From: Oscillospiraceae bacterium
Lineage (GTDB): Bacteria > Bacillota > Clostridia > Oscillospirales > CAG-272
Direction: 5' to 3'
Length of the DNA: 64,000 nucleotides
NCBI GenBank assembly: GCA_015064505.1
Contig: SVSB01000001.1
Coordinates: 1 to 64,000 of the forward strand
Shown: positions 35,108-43,510 of the stretch, piece after piece
How the letters are laid out: every line of letters starts with the position of its first letter
Position numbering within the stretch: the first letter of the stretch is position 1
Position numbers and translations under genes: made by a program
Notes under the pieces: model-generated
What the model saw: only the letters and a program-made list of their open reading frames with translations
What the model was told of the DNA's origin: nothing
Databases searched by the model: none

Positions 35108-35138
35108 TGATGAAGAACATTTAAGGGGTATTTTAAGG

Positions 35139-35435
35139 CTAAAACGCCAAAAAAATGAAGGATGCCGCCGATGCGGACAGCGCAACCAGCACCATTGGCA
35201 CGCGGAAGAAGGCAAGCACGCAGGCAACGGCACAGCCGACGGCTGAGGCAAGAGTGCTTGACGTTGCGTAAAAAACCGATGGAAAAGTCAATGCCGCAAG
35301 CACCGTATAGGGCAAGTAGGTAAGCAGACTGATAATAAAGCGGGAGCGTATCTTTTCTCTGATCAGAGCAAGAGGAAGCATACGGGTGAGATACGTTACC
35401 GCCGCCATAATGAGGATATAAACGATTACCGTCAT
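35139..35435 (-). CDS. azlD: Branched-chain amino acid exporter small subunit AzlD
   Basis: 98 residues, four predicted membrane helices, with MAAVTYLTRMLPLAL near the start and TYLPYTVLAALTFPS, both characteristic of AzlD. With AzlC it exports branched-chain amino acids. The start overlaps the azlC stop (ATGA). Last of a four-gene coupled operon. Confidence 0.9.
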   Translation of the reverse strand: MTVIVYILIMAAVTYLTRMLPLALIREKIRSRFIISLLTYLPYTVLAALTFPSVFYATSSTLASAVGCAVACVLAFFRVPMVLVALSASAASFIFLAF

Positions 35436-36190
35436 TTTTCCGCCTCCTCTTTTACGGGGCGCACCGCCGCACAAACGGCAGCCGCCGCCACTGCGCATAT
35501 TATAACGCGGAAGCCCGCGCTTAAAAAGTCGAATATCGGAAGAAAGAAAAGCAAGCAGGAGAGCGCGGCGGAAAATAAGACCGCCAGACAAACCGCCCGC
35601 TTTTCTCTTGCGGGAGGCACGATTATTGCAAGGAACATTCCGTACAGCGCGATACCAAGGGCATCCCCCACGGCACCGGGCAGAATATTACCCGCAAGAG
35701 CACCGCAAAGAGTGCCAAGCGCCCATGAAAAATATGGTACCGTGGCAAGGCCGTACCAATACCTCGGCTCAATATCTCCCTTTCTGGTCACGCCAACGGC
35801 GTAAATCTCGTCCGTGATGAAGGCAGACGCAATAAGCCGCTGAAGCATATTAAACCTTGGGGAAAGCTTTTGGGAGAGGGATACCGCCATAAGGGAATAG
35901 CGCAGATTGATGACCAGCTGTGCAAGGGCAAGCTCTCCCGCTGTAAGCAGGGAGAACACGAGTGCTCCTCCTCCCTTTGAAAGCGCCTCTCCGATTATCT
36001 CTATACCCGCCGCCTGCCCTGCGGAGGTAAGATTGGTTGCAGACATAACAAGTGCCGCAAGGGCGGTAAAGCCTTTGGTGGTGGCAAGTATTCCCATACC
36101 GAAGGAAACGGAAAAATATCCGAGTCCTATGGGAATACCGTCCCTTACACCGTCGGCGTAGAAAAGGCCCTTGCCTTTATTTGAATTCAT
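35432..36190 (-). CDS. azlC: Branched-chain amino acid exporter large subunit AzlC
   Basis: 252 residues, seven or eight helices. Family features: GIPIGLGYFSVSFGMGILA near residue 20, ALVMSATNLTSAGQ and the AFITDEIYAVG motif near 120. AzlC is the main permease of the AzlCD exporter. Overlaps the ABC gene upstream by 4 bases (ATGA) and azlD downstream likewise. Confidence 0.93.
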   Translation of the reverse strand: MNSNKGKGLFYADGVRDGIPIGLGYFSVSFGMGILATTKGFTALAALVMSATNLTSAGQAAGIEIIGEALSKGGGALVFSLLTAGELALAQLVINLRYSLMAVSLSQKLSPRFNMLQRLIASAFITDEIYAVGVTRKGDIEPRYWYGLATVPYFSWALGTLCGALAGNILPGAVGDALGIALYGMFLAIIVPPAREKRAVCLAVLFSAALSCLLFFLPIFDFLSAGFRVIICAVAAAAVCAAVRPVKEEAEK

Positions 36191-37962
36191 TCCAGTTCTC
36201 CGTTTTCTGCGGCGGCGTTTACAAGTGCCGCGTATCCTCCTCCCAGAGCCATCAGCTCTCCGTGGGTGCCGCGTTCCACGATCACCCCGCGGTCAAGAAG
36301 GAAAATAATATCGCAATCTCTGATGGTGGAAAGCCTGTGGGCAATGAACACGCAGGTGCGCCCGCGGGATATTTCTCCTATGGCGCTCTGTATCCTTTCC
36401 TCCGTAACGCTGTCAATATTTGCCGTTGCCTCGTCAAGAATAAGTACTCCGGGGTCCGTTGCCACGGCACGGGCAAAGGAAAGAAGCTGCCGCTGACCCG
36501 TGGAGAAATTAAGACCCTGCTCGTATACTCTTGCGTCAATTCCGCCGATCTCGGATACAAACTCGTCCGCGTTTGCGGCAACGAGAGCTTCGGTGATTTT
36601 TTCATCCGTAAGGGAAGCGTGCATATCTATATTATCCCGCACGTTGCCGTCAAAAAGAAATACGTTCTGCATAACAGCCGAAATACCGCGCCGCAGATCA
36701 CGAAGCTTCCATTCCCTTATATCGGTGCCGTCCACCAGTATGCGTCCCGAATCGGGCACGTAGTAGCGGCAAAGCAGGCTTATGACCGTTGTCTTTCCCG
36801 CACCCGTAGCGCCAACGAAGGCGGCTTTGGTTCCCGGCTTCAGGTGGAAGCTCACGTTCTTCAGCACGGGGGTCTTGCCGTCGTAGGAGAAGCACACGTT
36901 ATCGAACTCTATATCCCCGATAACGGCACCGTCCCTCGTTCCCTCTTCAGGCATTTCGGTGCCCTCTGCGTCAAGTATCTCACCTATACGGTCCACGGAA
37001 ACGAAGGCGGACTGTACGCTTGTGTATTTTTCCGCAAGATCGTTTATGGGTTCAAAAAACTTTTTAACGTAATTGGTGAAGGCGTAAAGCACGCCAAGCT
37101 TCAGAGCGCCGTCGCTTATTCTGCCGAAGCTTGCAACGAGCAAAAGAGCGATAACCAGATTGTTTATTACCTCCATAGAGGGGTGAAGCACGGAGTTGAG
37201 CACTATCTGGGTCACGGTGCCCTTGAAATACCTGTGGTTAAGGGCAACGAACTCGCGGAGCTTGTGCTTCTGGCGGTTATAGGCCTTAACGATGCGCATA
37301 CCGCTGATGTTTTCCGCGATGAAGCCGTTTATCTGCCCCGTTATCGCCTTTACCTTCTTGAAGTTGTTTTTAATAAGCTTCTTAAGGGAAAAGGTGATAA
37401 GGAATATAAACGGTACTCCCGTAAGGGAAAGAAGAGCAAGGTATGGGTCGAAGGCTATCATAACCCCCGCAATACCGATAAGCAGGAAAACGTCCTTGAA
37501 CAGATTGATGAAGATATCGGAATAGAACTCGTTTACCGTTTCCACGTCGTTTGTTGCGCGGGTGATAAGTCTGCCCGTTCCGTTATCGTCTATCTGGGAT
37601 ATGGGCATATGAAGTATCTTATCAAAGACCTGCTCGCGCATGGTGTGCAGTATGGATTGTGAGATACGGGCAACGCGCCTCTGCTGCATCAGCCCGAAGA
37701 AGGAGCCCGCTATCTCCACCAGAAGATAAAGTATACCGAAGCCGAGAATGGAGTAAAGACCCCTTTGCTCCTTTCCCTCTCTTAAGAAATCATCGATAAT
37801 TACCGAAGCAACCGCAGGACTTGCAAGGGCGGCGGCATTGGCAAGAAGAGCGAATATCATGCAGAGGATAAGCTGTGCGGAATATGGGCGCATCAGCTGA
37901 AGCAGGCGGGAAACTGCGGATCGGGTATTTACCTTCGGTTCTTCACGTCCGTGATCTCTCAT
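36187..37962 (-). CDS. ABC exporter half-transporter, catalytic-site subunit
   Basis: 591 residues: membrane domain with six helices, then Walker A GATGAGKT, altered signature FSTGQRQ, Walker B LILDEATANID keeping the catalytic Glu. I chose ATG 37962 because it overlaps the preceding stop as ATGA with GGAGG upstream; an earlier start would add a Lys-rich stretch. Partner of the gene at 37959-39695, forming a heterodimer with one degenerate site. Substrate unknown. Confidence 0.92.
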   Translation of the reverse strand: MRDHGREEPKVNTRSAVSRLLQLMRPYSAQLILCMIFALLANAAALASPAVASVIIDDFLREGKEQRGLYSILGFGILYLLVEIAGSFFGLMQQRRVARISQSILHTMREQVFDKILHMPISQIDDNGTGRLITRATNDVETVNEFYSDIFINLFKDVFLLIGIAGVMIAFDPYLALLSLTGVPFIFLITFSLKKLIKNNFKKVKAITGQINGFIAENISGMRIVKAYNRQKHKLREFVALNHRYFKGTVTQIVLNSVLHPSMEVINNLVIALLLVASFGRISDGALKLGVLYAFTNYVKKFFEPINDLAEKYTSVQSAFVSVDRIGEILDAEGTEMPEEGTRDGAVIGDIEFDNVCFSYDGKTPVLKNVSFHLKPGTKAAFVGATGAGKTTVISLLCRYYVPDSGRILVDGTDIREWKLRDLRRGISAVMQNVFLFDGNVRDNIDMHASLTDEKITEALVAANADEFVSEIGGIDARVYEQGLNFSTGQRQLLSFARAVATDPGVLILDEATANIDSVTEERIQSAIGEISRGRTCVFIAHRLSTIRDCDIIFLLDRGVIVERGTHGELMALGGGYAALVNAAAENGELE

Positions 37963-39695
37963 TTCGCATCCTCCTCTCCCTTTTGCTCGCTTTGCTTTTG
38001 CCAAAGCTCCGCGTAATCTCCGCCGAGCGCAACCAGCTCCCCGTGGGTGCCGCGCTCGGTGATCTTACCGTCCTTCATATAGAGGATGCAGTCGCAATCC
38101 GCAATGGCGGAAAGCTTCTGGCTGATTATGATGGACGTTCTGCCCTCAAGCAAGGGGCGCAGACGGCTCTTTATGGTTTCCTCCGTTATGCTGTCAACGG
38201 CGGAGAGGGTATCGTCAAGAATAAGCAGCTGAGGCTTGCGGATAAGGGCGCGGGCAAGGGATATCCTTTGCTTCTGACCGCCCGAAAGATGAGTACCGCG
38301 CTCGCCAACCTCCGTTGCGTAGCCATCCGGGAAAACGGAGGTATCGGATGCGTCTATGCTTGCGGCGTGAGCGGCTTCTTCTATATCCTTCTCCGTAACG
38401 CCCTCGGTGTAAAATGCGATATTACCCGATATGCTGTCGGAGAAAAGAAAGCCGTCCTGAGGCACGTATCCGCAGGCCTTGCGCATGGAATATGCGGGCA
38501 TATGGCAGATATCCGTACCGTCAACGAAGATGCTGTTTTCAGGCGCTTCGTAGAGCTTCAGAAGCAAAGCGGCAAGGGTGGTCTTTCCGCATCCCGTCTG
38601 CCCCGTGATACCGATGGAGGAGCCTGCGGGCAGCTCAAAGCTGACGCCGTCAAGAGCGGGGGAGGATGCACCCTCGTATGTAAAGGTAAGATCTCTTACG
38701 CTTATTCCCTCTTTTATCTCGGCGGTAACGCCCTCGATCTCCCCCTCGTCAACGGAGGGCTCGTCGAATACCGCACGCAAACGCTTATAGGAAGCCGTAC
38801 CGCGCACGATGAGATTTATTATACGGCTGAGCATAACTATGGGGCGGCGCACGAGCTCAAGATAGAACTGATAAGCCACAAGGTCGCCGATGGACATTGC
38901 ACCGTCAAGCACCAGACCTCCGCCGTAAATAAGGCTTACCGCATAGCTTATGCCAAAGGAAACGGTAACGGCGGGTCCAAGGAGCGAGGTGACCTTAACG
39001 AGAGAGATATTCGCATCCCGCATTTCATCGGAAAGCTTGCCGTAATCCTCGTTCCATTCGTCCTCTCTTGCAAAGGATTTTATAATCTTTGCGCCCATGA
39101 TTGACTCGTTTACAAAGCCCGAGATACGGGCAAACATTGCCTGCACCTTGGTGAATCTGGTGCGGATCTTGCTTCCAAGCAAAATAACCGCGCCGCAGGC
39201 AACGGGCAACGGCAGAAGCACGAACAGAGTCATTCTGCCGTCTATATCGTTTGACATGGCAAAGATGGAAAAAAGTGCGGTAGCAATGCCGCGCACGCTC
39301 ATGGCAAGCACGGGGCCGAGAGTCATACGTACCGCGTTTATATCGTTTATGGCGTAAGCGATAAGGTCGCCCGTGCGCTGCTTCTGGAAGTATGAAACGG
39401 GAAGGCTCTGGAGCTTAGAAAAATAGCTTTCCCTCATAGCGCACTCAAGGCGGCGGGCGTTGCTCATTATGCAAACGCGCCACATAAACTGCGTGGCGAA
39501 TACGAGAATGCCCAGAAGCGCCACCTTGCCCGCGGCGTACAGCACCGCGTTCATATCCGCGGCACCCGATTCCACCACGTCTATGGCGGCACCAAGCGCT
39601 TCCGGCACTGCGGCGCTTATTTTGCTGTAAAGGAGCAGGAATATAAAGCCGGGAATATAGACCCAGGCATACCTGCGAAAAAAGTTACCGAACAT
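37959..39695 (-). CDS. ABC exporter half-transporter, degenerate-site subunit
   Basis: 578 residues; exporter membrane domain followed by Walker A GQTGCGKT, intact signature LSGGQKQR and Walker B LLILDDTLSAVD with Asp in place of the catalytic Glu. This mirrors the pair at 19075-22724 and supports a heterodimer with the next gene. First gene of the coupled ABC-ABC-azlC-azlD operon; the ATG follows GGGAGCTTTC. Confidence 0.92.
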   Translation of the reverse strand: MFGNFFRRYAWVYIPGFIFLLLYSKISAAVPEALGAAIDVVESGAADMNAVLYAAGKVALLGILVFATQFMWRVCIMSNARRLECAMRESYFSKLQSLPVSYFQKQRTGDLIAYAINDINAVRMTLGPVLAMSVRGIATALFSIFAMSNDIDGRMTLFVLLPLPVACGAVILLGSKIRTRFTKVQAMFARISGFVNESIMGAKIIKSFAREDEWNEDYGKLSDEMRDANISLVKVTSLLGPAVTVSFGISYAVSLIYGGGLVLDGAMSIGDLVAYQFYLELVRRPIVMLSRIINLIVRGTASYKRLRAVFDEPSVDEGEIEGVTAEIKEGISVRDLTFTYEGASSPALDGVSFELPAGSSIGITGQTGCGKTTLAALLLKLYEAPENSIFVDGTDICHMPAYSMRKACGYVPQDGFLFSDSISGNIAFYTEGVTEKDIEEAAHAASIDASDTSVFPDGYATEVGERGTHLSGGQKQRISLARALIRKPQLLILDDTLSAVDSITEETIKSRLRPLLEGRTSIIISQKLSAIADCDCILYMKDGKITERGTHGELVALGGDYAELWQKQSEQKGEEDAK

Positions 39696-39809
39696 GGAAA
39701 GCTCCCGAATTTTAGATTATATTGATATATTAACATATAATAAATCGCATTTCCATAGCTTGCCTGAAAAAATTAACAATTCCGTAATCTTTTTTACCCC
39801 TCCAAGTAT

Positions 39810-39838
39810 TGCCTGCGGCGGTTTTGTGTGATAGAATG
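39810..39838 (+). promoter_or_regulatory. Promoter of the lipid-kinase gene
   Basis: TTGCCT (39810-39815), 17 bases, TAGAAT (39833-39838), with TG three bases before the -10. Confidence 0.65.
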
Positions 39839-39868
39839 AGCGCAAGAAATACCAAAACGGAGAAAGCC

Positions 39869-40795
39869 ATGTCTAAGGAATTATTGCTCGTTATGAATCC
39901 CTTCTCGGGAACACGGCGCGCAAACAGATTTTTAACCGATATACTGATACTTTTCTGCTCCTACGGGTGGAATTGCCATACCCACATGACACAAAGCAAG
40001 GGCGACTGCCGCAATAAGGTGGAGGAATGCGCCGCGGGATGCGACCTCATCGTCTGCATCGGCGGTGACGGCACCTTCAACGAATGCGTGGACGGTCTGC
40101 TTACCGCAAACGCCAACATCCCTCTCGGATACATTCCCGCAGGAAGCACCAACGATTTTGCAAGCAGTCTTAAGCTCTCCAAAAACATTATGAGAGCGGC
40201 AAAGGATATTATGGAGGGCAAGGAGCGCTTCCTTGACGTGGGCTCCTTCGACGGACGGCATTTCACCTACGTTGCCTCCTTCGGCGCTTTCACGAAGGCG
40301 TCCTACGCAACTCCCCAGAACGTAAAAAACTCCCTCGGACACCTTGCTTACGTCCTTGAGGGAATAAACGATATTTCCGCCATCCGTCCCCATCATCTGC
40401 GCTTTGATACCCCCGAAAAGACCGTGGAGGGAGATTACATCTTCGGTGCCATATCCAACTCCACCTCCGTTGCGGGTCTGCTTACCATATCCCCGAAGAT
40501 TGTGGATATGAACGACGGAAGATTTGAGCTGCTGCTTATCCGCCATCCCGATAATATAGTTGATTTAAGCGAGATTATCCGGGCTCTCACAGCCGCGGAT
40601 TACAGCTCCTATATGCTTGACTTTTTCTCCGCAGCTGAAATAAAGATCCGCGCGGACAAGCAGATGGATTGGACTCTTGACGGCGAGTGGCAGCAGGGAG
40701 CTTCCGAAATAAAGGTGGAAAACATCCACAACGCCATCAGAGTAATAACGAACCCGGATGCAAGTAACAAAACTCCCCTTCAGTTAATAAAATGA
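39869..40795 (+). CDS. Diacylglycerol kinase family (DagK/YegS-like) lipid kinase
   Basis: 308 residues of the NAD/DAG-kinase fold: LLLVMNPFSGTRRANRF near the start, the ATP-binding CIGGDGTFNECVDGLL (about 67-82) and IPAGSTNDFA after it; the C-terminal beta-sandwich includes WTLDGEW. It should phosphorylate diacylglycerol or a related lipid at the membrane, returning it to phospholipid synthesis. ATG 39869 follows GGAGAAAG; the earlier in-frame start lies in the promoter. Followed by a PAP2 gene 21 bases downstream, a functional match. Confidence 0.9.
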   Translation: MSKELLLVMNPFSGTRRANRFLTDILILFCSYGWNCHTHMTQSKGDCRNKVEECAAGCDLIVCIGGDGTFNECVDGLLTANANIPLGYIPAGSTNDFASSLKLSKNIMRAAKDIMEGKERFLDVGSFDGRHFTYVASFGAFTKASYATPQNVKNSLGHLAYVLEGINDISAIRPHHLRFDTPEKTVEGDYIFGAISNSTSVAGLLTISPKIVDMNDGRFELLLIRHPDNIVDLSEIIRALTAADYSSYMLDFFSAAEIKIRADKQMDWTLDGEWQQGASEIKVENIHNAIRVITNPDASNKTPLQLIK

Positions 40796-40816
40796 GAAAA
40801 ACAGTAAAAGGCTGAA

Positions 40817-41524
40817 ATGAAAAAACACCTGACCTTTCTTCTCTCCCCCGATAGTCCCGCAAAGGGGCTGCTCTCCCGCCACGCAACGAAAAAAGAGCGC
40901 TTTGGCGCAATTCCGTGGCTTGCCGTTTTCCCCTTATATCTGCTTGCGTACTTTGCAGTGGAGGCAATAGTCCCTTTGGAAGACTATTGGGTCTCCTACC
41001 TGCCTCTTGACGATTACATCCCCTTCGTTGAGCAGTACGTGGTGTTCTACGTAATGTGGTACGCACTCCTTGCAATCACGGGGCTTTATCTGTTGCTGTT
41101 CAACGGCGAAGGACTCAAAAAATACTGTGCCTTTATCGGCATCGGTTTTTTCACCGTGCTTATATTTTCCCTGTTTTTCCCAAACGGGCAGGATCTGCGC
41201 CCCGACCTTGCCACCCTTGGAAGAGAGAACTTCTTTACGCATATCCTTGAGGGCATCTATTCGGCGGATACCAACACAAACGTTATTCCCAGTATGCACG
41301 TTATCGGATGCTTCGGTATAATGTTCGCCTTTTGGGATGCGCGGGAGCTTCGCCCCCTAAAATGGCCCGCACCGCTGATGACCTTCCTTTGCGTAAACGT
41401 TATCCTCTCCACCACCTTCGTAAAACAGCACTCCATCCTTGATACCTTCACCGCAATACCCTTCAGCATTCTTGTATATCTGTTGGTGTACAAGGTGATC
41501 TTCCGAAAAAAGAAAATGAAATGA
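40817..41524 (+). CDS. PAP2-family membrane phosphatase/phosphotransferase
   Basis: 235 residues with about six helices and the PAP2 motifs in reduced form: SMHVIGCFG (SxxH type, about 157) and FVKQHSILDTF (about 195), with the His-Asp pair expected for the active site. Such proteins remove phosphate from lipids or act as inositol-phosphoryl transferases. The pairing with a diacylglycerol kinase gene suggests lipid-phosphate turnover. Confidence 0.85.
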   Translation: MKKHLTFLLSPDSPAKGLLSRHATKKERFGAIPWLAVFPLYLLAYFAVEAIVPLEDYWVSYLPLDDYIPFVEQYVVFYVMWYALLAITGLYLLLFNGEGLKKYCAFIGIGFFTVLIFSLFFPNGQDLRPDLATLGRENFFTHILEGIYSADTNTNVIPSMHVIGCFGIMFAFWDARELRPLKWPAPLMTFLCVNVILSTTFVKQHSILDTFTAIPFSILVYLLVYKVIFRKKKMK

Positions 41525-41525
41525 T

Positions 41526-41559
41526 AATAGCCTTCCCCGGCGGGGGAAGGCTATTTTTT
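41526..41559. terminator. Intrinsic terminator
   Basis: AATAGCCTTCCCC pairs with GGGGAAGGCTATT around a 4-base loop, then a T-run; convergent to the MutS-like gene. Confidence 0.9.
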
Positions 41560-41563
41560 CGGT

Positions 41564-43075
41564 TCATTCCGCAAATTCCAAGCCGTATTTTTTTGCAATA
41601 TCGTAAGCGTGGCTGAGATCGTCCGATCTGCCGCGGATAATGCGGTAGGTACGCTCACCGTTCTGCATTTCCACGCACATGGGCATTACCCGCTCGCCGT
41701 TTTTGTTCAGCTCGTCCGTATAGGAGGTAAGCTCGTGGATATGAGTTGAATATATACAGCTGCATTTTTTGGAGATTATGTGCTTCAGCACCTGCGCCGC
41801 AACGGCGGCTCCCTCCGAGGAGGAGGTGCCGGAGAAGCTTTCGTCCATCAAAAGCATGGAGTCTTCCGTAAGCTTGGAAATAACCTCTCTCATAACGCGG
41901 CACTCGGCAACGAAGCGGCTCTCTCCGCTTCCGCCCTCCGGCGAAATATCCGCAGAAAAATGCGTGAAAATGCTTTTAACGGGGCACATATCCGCACTTT
42001 GGGCAGGGATGAATATCCCCAACTGAAACATAAGCGCGCAAAGTCCCACCGCCTGAATATACACGCTTTTTCCGCCGCTGTTGGCACCCGTCAGTATGTA
42101 GACGGAATACCCGTTTTTATCAAACTCCGCATCGTTTTGCACAACTTTATAATACGGCAAATGGGTAAGAAGCAAGGGAGAATAGGCTCCCGTGATCCTC
42201 ATGCGTGCGGTATCCGCTTTCGGGAAGCACAGTGCCGCGTTCTTTTCTTTCAAAGCAGCTGCCGCCTTGCACACGCGGCAAAGGAAGCGCAGATCGTTTT
42301 CTGCGGAAAGAAGCGCCATGGTTATATCGTCCGTATTCTTAAGAATATCCCTGAAGGCACGCTTCACAGCCTTGCAAAGATAATCGTTCATGGAAATATA
42401 CATGGATCTTTGCAACAGCTCGCTTTTGCCGGAAAAGGGCACCATCGGAGTAAGCTTCTTGTCCTTCATTCTTCCGCTTCCGAAAAGCTCGGTAAAAAAG
42501 TTTGAGGTAACGAAGGGCTCCGCGTTCATGGAGATGATACCTATCTCCGTGGGTTCAAGCTTCGTATTGAGATTTATGCCAACGGTAAAGCTTTTGACGG
42601 TTTGGGCATCCTCCAGACATTCTCTGACGTATTCGCCCATTTTTGCATAGCCTTCGCTGTGATATACCTGCGAAAACTCCGCAAGAAAGCCGTGCAGTCT
42701 TTCGGAGGTAAGCTTATCTCCGAATTCTTCAAAAAGATCGCTTGCGGCGGCAATGGCGTCCATATACTGCTCTATTATGCGCACGGAATAAAGGGTGCGC
42801 TCCATATCCGAGGAATATGCGCGCTCCTTTTCAAGTATCTCCTTAATGGAGTCTACGTACCACAGAAGCTTTTCAAGCCCCTCGGCAAGCGCGGGAAGCT
42901 TCATACAATCGGCTACCGTCTTTTGCCGTGCCGCTATCTCCTCTGCGTCATCGGTAAAATATTCGGAAATATCACGGGCGCTTATACCGAGAACCTTATC
43001 GCAGCGCAATGCTGTTACGGAGCTTATTAGCTCCCCATTCGTCGCCATACCGTCTTTTTTGATAAACAGTGCCAT
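41564..43075 (-). CDS. MutS-family ATPase without mismatch-recognition domains
   Basis: 503 residues. The C-terminal 200 residues are a MutS domain V ATPase: Walker A TGANSGGKS, then SRFVAECRVMREV, Walker B LLMDESFSGT and STHIHEL. The N-terminal part is helical, equivalent to the core/clamp domains, and the mismatch-binding domain I (with its Phe-x-Glu) is missing, so it is not the post-replicative MutS. Clostridia carry several such short MutS-related proteins with unknown targets. It lies 1 base after a small membrane protein gene. Confidence 0.85.
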   Translation of the reverse strand: MALFIKKDGMATNGELISSVTALRCDKVLGISARDISEYFTDDAEEIAARQKTVADCMKLPALAEGLEKLLWYVDSIKEILEKERAYSSDMERTLYSVRIIEQYMDAIAAASDLFEEFGDKLTSERLHGFLAEFSQVYHSEGYAKMGEYVRECLEDAQTVKSFTVGINLNTKLEPTEIGIISMNAEPFVTSNFFTELFGSGRMKDKKLTPMVPFSGKSELLQRSMYISMNDYLCKAVKRAFRDILKNTDDITMALLSAENDLRFLCRVCKAAAALKEKNAALCFPKADTARMRITGAYSPLLLTHLPYYKVVQNDAEFDKNGYSVYILTGANSGGKSVYIQAVGLCALMFQLGIFIPAQSADMCPVKSIFTHFSADISPEGGSGESRFVAECRVMREVISKLTEDSMLLMDESFSGTSSSEGAAVAAQVLKHIISKKCSCIYSTHIHELTSYTDELNKNGERVMPMCVEMQNGERTYRIIRGRSDDLSHAYDIAKKYGLEFAE

Positions 43076-43076
43076 A

Positions 43077-43418
43077 TCAACCTCCCGTAATAAGCCGTAT
43101 TACCGCGGTACGCAAAAGCACCGCCAAAGCCGCAACAACAGCGGAAGAAAAAACAAAAAACAGCGCAAACTTCCATTTTGAGAGCGAAAGCAAAGTAAAC
43201 AGCTTCATATAAAGCACGTAGCTGTAAATGAGATAAAATACCGCAAATACCGCAACTATAACGAAGGCGCCGTAAAAGAGCAAGGCGGCGAGAAACACGA
43301 AAAAGTAAAGGGTGAAAAGGCATCGCGCCATATAAGCCGTCGGAAAGGGCACGCGGGGACAACCGTCCTTTTCCCACAGCTTATAGGTCCTTATCATGCT
43401 CTTTGGGTCAAGCAACAT
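43077..43418 (-). CDS. Small multi-pass membrane protein, unknown role
   Basis: 113 residues with three hydrophobic segments (about 30-53, 55-72 and 82-106) and a basic N-terminus. No family recognised. It heads the operon with the MutS-like gene, separated from it by a single base, behind a consensus promoter. Confidence 0.7.
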   Translation of the reverse strand: MLLDPKSMIRTYKLWEKDGCPRVPFPTAYMARCLFTLYFFVFLAALLFYGAFVIVAVFAVFYLIYSYVLYMKLFTLLSLSKWKFALFFVFSSAVVAALAVLLRTAVIRLITGG

Positions 43419-43429
43419 ATTTTTTCTCC

Positions 43430-43458
43430 TTGCAATCCTTTGCGCAAAGTGGTAAAAT
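43430..43458 (+). promoter_or_regulatory. Promoter of the alaX-tex operon
   Basis: TTGCAA (43430-43435), 17 bases, extended -10 TGGTAAAAT (TAAAAT at 43453-43458). Confidence 0.7.
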
Positions 43459-43469
43459 ATACTGTAATT

Positions 43470-43498
43470 ATTTTAGCATAGCATAAAAACCTTGTCAA
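43470..43498 (-). promoter_or_regulatory. Consensus promoter of the small membrane protein/MutS-like operon
   Basis: TTGACA (complement of 43493-43498), 17 bases, TAAAAT (complement of 43470-43475); it lies face to face with the alaX promoter only 12 bases away. Confidence 0.85.
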
Positions 43499-43510
43499 CA
43501 GAAGGTACAA

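Noticed and set aside
33284-35251. N-terminally extended iorA
   Set aside because: The extra 75 codons cross the iorA promoter and encode a Cys/Pro-rich stretch with no conservation sign.
39809-39868. Upstream start for the lipid kinase gene
   Set aside because: The region is the promoter, and the family begins with the LLLVMNP strand directly.
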